Position numbers and translations under genes: made by a program. Below are positions 1 through 5,571 of a stretch of DNA of 6,663 nucleotides, piece by piece; position 1 is the first letter of the stretch, and each line of letters opens with the position of its first letter. The stretch lies in NCBI GenBank assembly GCA_031396505.1, contig JANNKX010000181.1, positions 1-6,663 of the forward strand. Direction: 5' to 3'. Below the pieces are notes generated by a model that saw only the letters and a program-made list of their open reading frames with translations, was not told where the DNA came from and searched no databases. The DNA comes from JAAFHS01 sp031396505. Its GTDB lineage: Bacteria > Pseudomonadota > Alphaproteobacteria > Rhodobacterales > Rhodobacteraceae.

Positions 1-1
1 C

Positions 2-190
2 AACGCCAACCTGCGACTCGAGCGAACCACGGTGTACGCCCGCGCCGGGCACGAAGACGAGGCAGTCCTACTCCTTGCCGACGCAGGCCTCCCCGCCGAC
101 CGGTTGCTGCCGTTTCCCCGGCAACCCATCACCACACTCGACGATATGGCCGACGTGATCCTCGCCCTCGGGTTCGACTGGCAGACATAG
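2..190 (+). CDS. C-terminal fragment of an unrecognised protein (5' end outside window)
   Basis: A reading frame open from the left edge closes with TAG at 188-190 and gives the last 62 residues of a protein. The fragment holds a charged stretch (AGHEDEAVLLL) followed by ADAGLPADRLLPFP and ends in LALGFDWQT. No family is recognised from it. Codons nearly all end in C or G, as in high-GC actinobacteria and in the Wzz-like gene that follows only 7 bp later. The two are therefore probably co-transcribed in a polysaccharide or cell-envelope gene cluster, but that role is inferred from the neighbour alone. The frame is supported by codon bias, the absence of internal stops and the tight spacing to the next gene. 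Confidence 0.55.
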   Translation, partial: NANLRLERTTVYARAGHEDEAVLLLADAGLPADRLLPFPRQPITTLDDMADVILALGFDWQT

Positions 191-197
191 GTCGGCC

Positions 198-854
198 GTG
201 GTCGTTCGAGCGACCGGCGCCAGTGATTTTGCCGGTAGTGTCGGCAATCACATGAATGGAACCGCTGACCGCGAAGTCGGCCTTCTCGACTACGCCCACG
301 TGGTCGCCAGCAGGAAATGGATCGTCGTGACGGCCGTCGTGGCCGCAGTGGTCGGCGCAGTCGCACTGTCTGCTCTGCAGACGCCGATCTACGAGGCTTC
401 AGCCGAGATGTTGGTGAGCACCCGGTCGAGCGACACGATCTTCGGCAACGGCAACATCACGGTCGGCGATCCGAAGCGGGCCGTGTTGACCGAGATCAAG
501 GTACTCGAGAGCGAGATCGTTTCTCAGCGTGCGCAGCAGAACCTTGCGCTGGCAAGCAGCCTGCCCGCCGTCAACGGCATCTCCGACAACGTCACCGACG
601 TCGTCACCGTCAGCGTGCGCAGCGGCGACCCCACCAGCGCGCGGATCGCCGCCGACGCCTACATGCAGGCCTACATCGAGATCAAGCGCGAGCAGTCCGT
701 CGACACGCTGGTCTCCGCCGGCGCCGAACTGCAGAAGAAGATCACCGAGCTGCAGACCCAGATCGACGCCCTCGCCCAGCAGGTGGCCGATGCGACCGCC
801 ACCGAGGAGGCGGCGGGCAGCCTTCGGCAAAGGCTGTCGTCGACATCAGGCTAA
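198..854 (+). pseudogene. Wzz-type chain-length determinant protein, N-terminal half, truncated at junction
   Basis: N-terminal part of a polysaccharide co-polymerase (Wzz family), an inner-membrane protein that sets the chain length of exported polysaccharide. Numbering is from GTG 198. The Wzz pattern is visible: a short cytoplasmic lead ending in LLDYAHVV, a basic RK pair (39-40), one hydrophobic helix (about 41-60), then QTPIYEASAEMLV, the typical first strand after the helix. A coiled-coil-prone stretch (about 165-205, ELQKKITELQTQIDAL) follows. ATG 252 (residue 19) is an equally plausible start; GTG 198 has only a weak AGGT before it. Actinobacterial relatives usually continue through a second membrane helix, often into a cytoplasmic tyrosine-kinase domain. 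Here the frame stops at 218 residues with neither. From about 820 codon use changes (CTT, CAA, AGG, TCA), and an unrelated gene starts on the other strand. The last 10 or so residues are thus probably foreign and the truncation is caused by the junction. Confidence 0.75.
810..830. other. Probable chimeric junction between actinobacterial-type and alphaproteobacterial-type DNA
   Basis: Left of this interval codons are strongly G/C-ending and a Wzz-like gene is intact; right of it a different codon style begins and a minus-strand signal-peptide gene starts. Each gene loses its remaining body at the same place. No inverted repeats, target duplication, integrase or transposase are visible here. 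The exact breakpoint cannot be fixed by eye. Confidence 0.6.
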
Positions 855-897
855 GGCTAAGGCCCACGATCAACTGCATGACGAATTTTGTCTTCAT
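820..897 (-). CDS. 5' end of a secreted/periplasmic protein gene, cut at the junction
   Basis: On the minus strand an ATG at 897-895 opens a classic signal peptide: MKTK, a hydrophobic core (FVMQLIVGLSLSLM), then STTAFA followed by EG. An AFA signal-peptidase I site falls after residue 24. A good ribosome binding site supports the start: AAAGGGA on the minus strand (911-905), 7 nt before the ATG. After about 26 codons the frame runs into the antisense of the Wzz-like gene and loses any protein-like character, so the mature protein is missing and its function cannot be named. It is divergent from the peroxiredoxin-like gene, with 171 bp between the starts. The start is well supported; the exact base where the real gene ends (roughly 814-826) is not. 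Confidence 0.6.
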
Positions 898-918
898 GGA
901 TTGTTCCCTTTCAACCAA

Positions 919-936
919 TGCCGAACCGATTCGGCA
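919..936. promoter_or_regulatory. Perfect inverted repeat in divergent promoter region (candidate operator)
   Basis: TGCCGAA (919-925), a 4-nt spacer CCGA, then TTCGGCA (930-936): 7-bp perfect arms. It lies 22 bp upstream of the minus-strand signal-peptide gene (ATG 897) and 132 bp upstream of the peroxiredoxin-like gene (TTG 1069). The size and symmetry suit a dimeric repressor. As RNA it would also form a short hairpin just before the minus-strand ribosome binding site. There is no T-run on either side, so a terminator is unlikely. Confidence 0.4.
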
Positions 937-1041
937 CCCGGAATATCACCCGGACCCGCGCCGCGCGGCAGCCGTCCTCGCCCTTTGTATTCCATAGACC
1001 TTTGCTATGACGATTGTTGGTGTTGCCATGCTGAAAATGCG

Positions 1042-1047
1042 TATGAT
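1042..1047 (+). promoter_or_regulatory. Possible -10 element of the peroxiredoxin-like gene
   Basis: TATGAT differs from the consensus TATAAT at one base and lies 12 bp before the GGAGG ribosome binding site of the TTG start at 1069. No convincing -35 hexamer sits 16-18 bp upstream, so this is a weak call. Confidence 0.2.
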
Positions 1048-1068
1048 GCGAAAAAGACGGAGGGCCCC

Positions 1069-1776
1069 TTGAAGACACCGCAGGGCATCATTGCAGATGA
1101 ACCACGGGCTGACGCAGAGTTGCTGTCCACCCGCCTTGCTGCCATTGCCGACGACTTCCGCGTACGCCTTCCCGCGTACACCAAAACGACGGATAGCCTT
1201 GTGGCGCGACTTGTCGCAAGCGGCGCAGGCAATGCCGCCCCTGCCATTGGCGGTGCGTTTCCCGATTTCATCTTGCCTGATACGCGCGGCAAACTGTGGC
1301 ACCTGTCACGCGCATTGGAAGACGGGCCGGTCGTGCTGTCGTTTCATCGCGGCTACTGGTGCGATTTCTGCATCGTCAATATGAAGGCACTTGCCGAAAT
1401 CTCCCCTGCATTGCGGGATCTTGGCATCCAGATCGTTGCCATCTCGCCCGAGAACGCCGACCAGTCGGTGCGCCTTGCGGCTGAGTCTGGCGCAGACTTT
1501 CCCATCCTCTGCGATATCGGCCTTGGATTGTCATCCCTTTTGGGCCTGACTTTTGTCGTCGACGATGACATGCGGCGTGAATTGAACGATCTCAGTGTCG
1601 ACATCACCGTCGGCAACTGCAGCGAAGGGTGGGTTTTGCCACTGCCTGCGACCTTTATCATTGATGCCACGGGCCACATCGTGGCGCGGTACATCGACCC
1701 CGACCCCCGCACCCGCATGGACCCCGCAGACATTCTCTATGCCGCAGCCAGCTGCCACACTGCTGCGCGCAGCTGA
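1069..1776 (+). CDS. AhpC/TSA-type peroxiredoxin-like protein with CxxC active site
   Basis: Thioredoxin-fold protein of the peroxiredoxin-like AhpC/TSA group, 235 residues, predicted cytoplasmic (no signal peptide), probably reducing peroxides or acting as a thiol oxidoreductase. The first about 50 residues are a charged helical lead. The redoxin domain begins near residue 58 (GGAFPDFILPDTRGKLWHLS) and carries the active-site segment FHRGYWCDFC with C98 and C101, where many relatives have RGxWCPxC. A cis-proline-like segment, LPLPATFIID, follows near residue 195. The start is TTG 1069 because a strong GGAGG (1059-1063) sits 5 nt before it; no in-frame ATG occurs before 1381, which is past the active site. 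The frame is open further upstream to 529, but that part crosses the junction and is not real. The 3' end overlaps the convergent LysR gene by 40 bp. The peroxide substrate and reductant cannot be told from sequence. Confidence 0.82.
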   Translation: MKTPQGIIADEPRADAELLSTRLAAIADDFRVRLPAYTKTTDSLVARLVASGAGNAAPAIGGAFPDFILPDTRGKLWHLSRALEDGPVVLSFHRGYWCDFCIVNMKALAEISPALRDLGIQIVAISPENADQSVRLAAESGADFPILCDIGLGLSSLLGLTFVVDDDMRRELNDLSVDITVGNCSEGWVLPLPATFIIDATGHIVARYIDPDPRTRMDPADILYAAASCHTAARS

Positions 1777-2624
1777 GTCAGCAACAAATTCAGCGCGGCC
1801 CCCCGCAGCCGTCCGCCCACCGTGATTGCATGCATCACATAGCCCGCCTCAGGCCCGTCCAGACGCCGACTTGTCAGCACAGACCGCAGATGCGCCCCAT
1901 CCGGAAGAAACGCGATGGATTGGCTCGATGACAGATACGCCATCAGATCTTCATCGCGCATAAACTCCACCGCAGGTGACAGCGATACCCCCGCCTGCGT
2001 CAGATATTCGCGAAGTTCCTGCGATATCCCGCAATAAGGCCGATGCAGCACGCAGGTGCCCTGCAGATCGTCGACCCGGATCACCTCGCGCGCGGCCAGC
2101 GGATGATCGTTCCGAAACACCAGACTGAACCGCGACGGATAAAGCGGCCAGGCCTCATACCGATCCCATGCCTCATCCGGTTTGGGGCCCAGCAAGACAT
2201 CAATTTCCCCTTCACGCAGCCGTTGTGTCAGATCACCAAACACTCCGCGCACGATCTTGAAATCAAAATCCTGGAACACCTTTGCCAGTTCCATCAGATG
2301 CGGCACAAACGGTTCCAGCGGGATCGCATCCGGCAAGGCTAACCGCAGGCTGACCACTTTGTTTGCCCGGATGGATTTCGCCATTGCGGTCGCATTGTCG
2401 GCATTTTCGATGGTCTTGGTCAGCAATGGCAGCAGTCGCTTTGCCAGATCTGTCATATGCGTCAGGTTGCGTTCGCGCCGGAAAAGATCGCCCCCCAATT
2501 CACCTTCCAGAAGGCCGATGGCTCGTGTCAGTGATGGCTGTGAAACATTGCACTTTGCCGCTGCCCGTGTGAAATTCAATTCTGCAGCGGCTGCCAGAAA
2601 GTAACGGATCTGTTGCATTTCCAT
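1737..2624 (-). CDS. LysR-type transcriptional regulator
   Basis: 295-residue LysR-family regulator, the usual length for the family. The N-terminal winged helix-turn-helix is clear: QQIRYFLAAAAELNFTRAA, then the recognition-helix region NVSQPSLTRAIGLLEGELG and LFRRER (about residues 4-52). A linker helix follows, and the effector-binding domain starts near residue 93 (SLRLALPDAIPLEPFVPHL) and fills the rest, including the typical VLLGPKPDE and SLVFRNDHPLA stretches. Start is ATG 2624; ATG 2618 (third codon) is an alternative, and neither has a strong ribosome binding site. It is divergent from bdhA across 430 bp, the classic arrangement for a LysR protein controlling its neighbour, so regulation of the bdhA operon is a reasonable inference. 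Its 3' end runs into the end of the peroxiredoxin-like gene, so control of that gene is possible too. The effector is unknown. Confidence 0.92.
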   Translation of the reverse strand: MEMQQIRYFLAAAAELNFTRAAAKCNVSQPSLTRAIGLLEGELGGDLFRRERNLTHMTDLAKRLLPLLTKTIENADNATAMAKSIRANKVVSLRLALPDAIPLEPFVPHLMELAKVFQDFDFKIVRGVFGDLTQRLREGEIDVLLGPKPDEAWDRYEAWPLYPSRFSLVFRNDHPLAAREVIRVDDLQGTCVLHRPYCGISQELREYLTQAGVSLSPAVEFMRDEDLMAYLSSSQSIAFLPDGAHLRSVLTSRRLDGPEAGYVMHAITVGGRLRGAALNLLLTQLRAAVWQLAAA

Positions 2625-3054
2625 AATTCAGCCAAACCCTTCAGATGTGTGTCCGCGTGTCATGCCATTGCGCTTTTGTCGGTGGAAAAAGCCAACTTGA
2701 ACCGCACAGGGGTGGATTCGTTGCATCGGTGTATAACTTTCCGTAAAGATCCGCGCAAAGCACAACATGCGTTCTTTCCTTCGTTTGAACCATCATCGCG
2801 ACCGTGAACGCTCCGCACGCGAAAAGTAGACCTTTCACGCACCGCGATACGCAATTCTGACGCGGGATCGCAACATCGTGATGACCCATGCCGCCCTGCA
2901 ATGCATTTTGGCTATGAAACCGATAGGGGACTTTGACCGCAGGCAAAGGCGATAACTGCGCCACGAAACACAGTGTCATTCAGCGATTATTTTTGGGAAT
3001 GATACACTGCTGCCGCGTCAACAGACCCCGGCAAGCGCCACAGCGAAAGGATAG
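2625..3054. other. 430-bp divergent intergenic region between the LysR gene and bdhA
   Basis: No convincing gene is seen on either strand; the open frames here lack ribosome binding sites and protein-like composition. The region should hold the promoters for both flanking genes. The clearest structure is an inverted repeat at 2973-3005. Isolated promoter-like hexamers occur (TATAAC 2732-2737, TTGACC 2933-2938), but none has a correctly spaced partner, so no promoter is called. A small RNA cannot be excluded by eye. Confidence 0.5.
2973..3005. promoter_or_regulatory. Inverted repeat upstream of bdhA (candidate operator)
   Basis: GTGTCATTC (2973-2981), a 15-bp AT-rich spacer, then GAATGATAC (2997-3005). 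The arms pair at 8 of 9 positions. The repeat ends 49 bp before the bdhA ATG, where a promoter or repressor site would be expected. The spacing fits a dimer or tetramer bound over three helical turns, as LysR-type proteins can be, but binding by the adjacent LysR is an inference. Confidence 0.4.
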
Positions 3055-3837
3055 ATGATGCTGACACGCCTCGACGGCCATGTGGCCCTCGTCACCGGAT
3101 CAACAAGCGGGATCGGCCTTGGCATTGCGCGCGCCCTTTTAGAGTCTGGTGTCCGCGTCATTCTGAACGGGATCGAAACGCCGGATCAGGGCAACGCAAT
3201 TGCCGCAGAATTTGGTCGCGATGCCGTCTACCTGCATGCCGATCTGTCGCGCACCGATGCCATCGTGACCCTGATGGCTGCCGCCGAGGCGGCCTTTGGC
3301 CGGCTGGATATTCTGGTCAATAACGCAGGCATTCAGCATGTTGCCCCGCTGGCCGAGTTTCCGCCAGAAAAGTATGACCTCATCATCGCGCTGAACCAAA
3401 GTTCGGTGTTTCACACCACCCGGCTTGCCCTGCCAATGATGCGCAAACTGGGGCGCGGGCGGATCATCAACATCGCCTCGGCCCACGGTCTTGTCGCATC
3501 GCCGTTCAAATCTGCCTATGTGGCGGCAAAGCATGCCGTTGTCGGCCTGACCAAGGTCACAGCCCTTGAAACCGCCGAGGAAAACATCACCGCCAACACC
3601 ATCTGCCCCGGCTATGTTCTGACCCCGCTGGTCGAAGCCCAGATCGACGCGCAGGCAACGGCCCACGGCATCCCGCGCGAACAGGTGATCCGTGATGTTT
3701 TGCTCGCCCAACAGCCCAACAAGAAATTCGCGACCGTGGCCGAAATCGGCGCGCTGACTGTCTTCCTGGCATCTGACGCTGCCGCATCGATCACAGGGGC
3801 CGCACTTCCCGTCGATGGCGGTTGGACCGCACATTGA
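3055..3837 (+). CDS. bdhA: D-3-hydroxybutyrate dehydrogenase
   Basis: NAD-dependent short-chain dehydrogenase that interconverts D-3-hydroxybutyrate and acetoacetate in the cytoplasm, linking polyhydroxybutyrate or ketone-body breakdown to acetyl-CoA. At 260 residues it has the usual length. Visible: the nucleotide-binding TGSTSGIGLG (14-23), NNAG (89-92), and the catalytic S142, Y155 and K159 (YVAAK). The substrate-site residues I recall from the Pseudomonas fragi enzyme fall at the same numbers: Q94 (NNAGIQHV), H144, K152, Q196 and W257 (DGGWTAH). This set separates it from generic short-chain dehydrogenases. The one difference is Y187 in CPGYVLTPL where W is usual. AAAGGA (3046-3051) precedes two adjacent ATGs, 3055 and 3058; the second has better spacing, the first gives the usual numbering. 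It is first in an operon with the patatin 11 bp downstream, and divergent from the LysR gene. Confidence 0.94.
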   Translation: MMLTRLDGHVALVTGSTSGIGLGIARALLESGVRVILNGIETPDQGNAIAAEFGRDAVYLHADLSRTDAIVTLMAAAEAAFGRLDILVNNAGIQHVAPLAEFPPEKYDLIIALNQSSVFHTTRLALPMMRKLGRGRIINIASAHGLVASPFKSAYVAAKHAVVGLTKVTALETAEENITANTICPGYVLTPLVEAQIDAQATAHGIPREQVIRDVLLAQQPNKKFATVAEIGALTVFLASDAAASITGAALPVDGGWTAH

Positions 3838-3848
3838 AAGAGAGAACC

Positions 3849-5000
3849 ATGGCAAAATCCGCTACAAAATCCGATGGCCCACTGGCAGGCCAAGGGCAGA
3901 TATCGCTGGTGTTTCAGGGGGGTGGCGCGCTTGGGGCCTATCAGGCGGGCGTGTATGAGGCGCTGCACGAGGCAGGAATTGAACCCGACTGGATCATCGG
4001 CACGTCCATCGGGGCGATCAACGCAGGTATCATTGCGGGCAATGCCCCCGAAAACCGTGTGGACGCCCTGAAGGAATTCTGGGCCCGCGTGCGCCATCCC
4101 GCACCGGTAATGGCCATGGCAACGCTGCCCTTCCTGGGGGGCACCTTTGCCGCGATGAACGCGGTCACGTCGGGTCTGCCGGGCTTTTTCACGCCCAACC
4201 CGATGGCCTTTCTGGGGCCGAAGATGCCGCTTGGGCCGGACGCCGCTGGGTATTACAGCACTGCGCCACTTGAAAAAACCCTGACCGACCTGATCGATCC
4301 CGATCTGCTGGCAGCCAACGCCCCGCGCCTGACGGTCGGGGCCGCCAACGTATCATCCGGCGAAATGCGCTATTTCGACAGCCGTGAAGATACGCTGACC
4401 ATCCGCCACATTATGGCATCGGGCGCATTGCCCCCGGCCTTTCCCGCCGTCCGCATTGATGGCGAGCTGTACTGGGACGGCGGCATCCTGTCGAATACCC
4501 CGGTCGAGACCGTGTTTGATGACTATCCCCGCCGGTCAGGCATCGTTTTTGCTGTGCACCTGTGGCGGCGTCACGGCGAAGAACCCCGCAGCATTTGGGA
4601 TGTGGCCAACCGCGAGAAAGACCTGCAATATGCAAGTCGCGCCGTGAACCAGATCAAGCGCCAGCGCCAACTGCACCACATGCGCCATGTGGTGTCTGCA
4701 TTGGCCGCGAAACTCTCGCCCGATCAACGGAACGACCCCGAAATCAAGGCACTGGCGGCGTTCGGCTGCAAGACGCAGATGCATGTGGTGCGCCTGCTGG
4801 CTCCGCGCCTGAAAAACGAAGACCAGACCAAGGATGTCGATTTTTCGCCCGCCGGGATCGACGCGCGCTGGCATGCTGGCCTTACCGACATGCGCGATAC
4901 GCTTGCATTGCAACCATGGACGGCACCCCGTGATCCGCATGCAGGCCTCATCATGCACGATATGTCGAAATACATCCGCGGTGAGGCACGGGAGGAATGA
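3849..5000 (+). CDS. Patatin-like phospholipase with C-terminal DUF3734-type region
   Basis: Predicted serine lipid acyl hydrolase of 383 residues. The patatin core spans about 17-220: the oxyanion-hole glycines in FQGGGALGAYQAG (24-29), the nucleophile elbow GTSIG with S53, and the catalytic dyad aspartate in DGG (D210). All key residues are present, so it is likely active. The remaining about 150 residues (RQRQLHHMRHVVSALAAKL and beyond) resemble the DUF3734 region often found after this patatin subtype. No signal peptide is seen, so it is cytoplasmic or membrane-peripheral. The ATG at 3849 is chosen for its spacing from bdhA (11 bp) and a weak purine-rich AGAGAGA; a TTG at 3822 would overlap bdhA and adds nothing protein-like. 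The pairing with bdhA recurs: Legionella pneumophila has a bdhA-patD operon. The natural substrate (phospholipid or another ester) is not known from sequence. Confidence 0.92.
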   Translation: MAKSATKSDGPLAGQGQISLVFQGGGALGAYQAGVYEALHEAGIEPDWIIGTSIGAINAGIIAGNAPENRVDALKEFWARVRHPAPVMAMATLPFLGGTFAAMNAVTSGLPGFFTPNPMAFLGPKMPLGPDAAGYYSTAPLEKTLTDLIDPDLLAANAPRLTVGAANVSSGEMRYFDSREDTLTIRHIMASGALPPAFPAVRIDGELYWDGGILSNTPVETVFDDYPRRSGIVFAVHLWRRHGEEPRSIWDVANREKDLQYASRAVNQIKRQRQLHHMRHVVSALAAKLSPDQRNDPEIKALAAFGCKTQMHVVRLLAPRLKNEDQTKDVDFSPAGIDARWHAGLTDMRDTLALQPWTAPRDPHAGLIMHDMSKYIRGEAREE

Positions 5001-5440
5001 TGCGCCGCCTTGCCATGATGCTGACGATCAGTCTGGCCGCACCGGCCCATGCCGATCCGCAACAAGATATCCGCGCGCTGTATGAAACCTTTGTTACTGC
5101 GCAAAACGCGCATGACATCGAAGGCGTGCGCTCGGTCCTGTCTGACAGCGCCGATTTCCTTTGGATTACCGATGGCCGCCCGGTCTGGGGGCGCGAGGAA
5201 ATGCTGACACGGATGGCCACGTTCCAGGATGCCGAAGTCTGGCGGGTAGAACCTGAATACGACGCGTCCCGCGTGATCGTTCTGGATGATGACACGGCCG
5301 TGTTTCACGTCCCCCTTGTGCTGGTCATCGGATCAAAGGCCGATCCCGCGCGCCTGAAATGGCTGGTCGAGGTGTTGTGCCAAAAGGAAACCGCAGGCTG
5401 GCGCATCGCGGGGCTGTTTACGTCGGTGGACAAACAGTAG
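5000..5440 (+). CDS. Exported SnoaL-like/NTF2-fold small protein
   Basis: Small protein (146 residues from ATG 5000, 147 from ATG 4997) with an N-terminal signal peptide: two arginines, hydrophobic LAMMLTISLAAP, and an AHA cleavage site before DPQQ. The mature part is a single SnoaL/DUF4440-type NTF2-like domain: a first helix, IRALYETFVTAQNAHDIEGV, then VLSDSADFLWITDGRPVWGREEM and the strands that end in GWRIAGLFTSVD. It is predicted periplasmic. Such domains form cone-shaped dimers that bind or convert small ligands; no catalytic set can be assigned. GGAGG (4991-4995) lies inside the end of the patatin gene, and the start overlaps the patatin TGA, so translation is probably coupled. ATG 5000 has better spacing to that site than ATG 4997. 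Placing an exported protein after two cytoplasmic enzymes is unexplained. Confidence 0.8.
   Translation: MRRLAMMLTISLAAPAHADPQQDIRALYETFVTAQNAHDIEGVRSVLSDSADFLWITDGRPVWGREEMLTRMATFQDAEVWRVEPEYDASRVIVLDDDTAVFHVPLVLVIGSKADPARLKWLVEVLCQKETAGWRIAGLFTSVDKQ
5414..5437 (+). repeat. Inverted repeat at the 3' end of the SnoaL-like gene
   Basis: CTGTTT (5414-5419) pairs with AAACAG (5432-5437), and inside it GTC (5422-5424) pairs with GAC (5429-5431) around a GGTG loop, leaving a 2-nt bulge. The hairpin ends just before the stop codon and has no T-run after it, so it is at best a weak or Rho-assisted end signal and may be chance. Confidence 0.25.
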
Positions 5441-5531
5441 TCGTCCGCACCCGATTGTCCGCAGAACCATGTGCAAGACGCGACTTTTCCCGGATTAGCC
5501 ACAATCGAGCCATGCGATCGCACGGTTTGCG

Positions 5532-5565
5532 CGTCTAGTCTGCCCCCGAACGTATAGACGGGGGA
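5532..5565 (+). promoter_or_regulatory. Overlapping inverted repeats covering the ribosome binding site of the 5572 gene
   Basis: Two perfect 6-bp inverted repeats share bases: CGTCTA (5532-5537) with TAGACG (5555-5560), and CCCCCG (5543-5548) with CGGGGG (5559-5564). The second right arm contains most of the GGGGGA ribosome binding site (5560-5565), 6 nt before the ATG at 5572. In RNA the two stems cannot form fully together, and the second would hide the ribosome binding site. Function is inferred from position only. Confidence 0.35.
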
Positions 5566-5571
5566 CAGGCC

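Noticed and set aside
399..830. 143-codon minus-strand frame
   Set aside because: Antisense of the Wzz-like gene, Gly/Val/Asp-rich without domain signs; it is in a different frame from the real minus-strand signal peptide at 820-897.
850..864. Tandem GGCTAA GGCTAA repeat near the junction
   Set aside because: Only two copies; on the minus strand it is simply the Leu-Ser-Leu-Ser part of the signal peptide.
317..997. 226-codon plus-strand frame
   Set aside because: Arg/Asp/His-rich composition typical of an out-of-frame reading of high-GC coding DNA; it overlaps the Wzz-like gene, whose frame has clear family features.
529..1068. In-frame open extension upstream of the peroxiredoxin-like gene
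   Set aside because: It reads an alternative frame of the Wzz-like gene, crosses the junction, is low-complexity (Ser/Pro/Arg-rich), and a strong GGAGG marks the TTG start at 1069.
2933..2956. TTGACC and GATAAC as a bdhA promoter
   Set aside because: The spacing is 12 bp instead of 16-18, and no better -10 lies at the right distance.
2641..2979. 112-codon minus-strand frame in the LysR-bdhA gap
   Set aside because: No ribosome binding site, scattered Cys/His/Trp and no domain-like pattern; more likely regulatory non-coding DNA.
4724..5308. 194-codon minus-strand frame antisense to the patatin and SnoaL-like genes
   Set aside because: Both plus-strand genes are well supported by family motifs; the antisense frame shows none.
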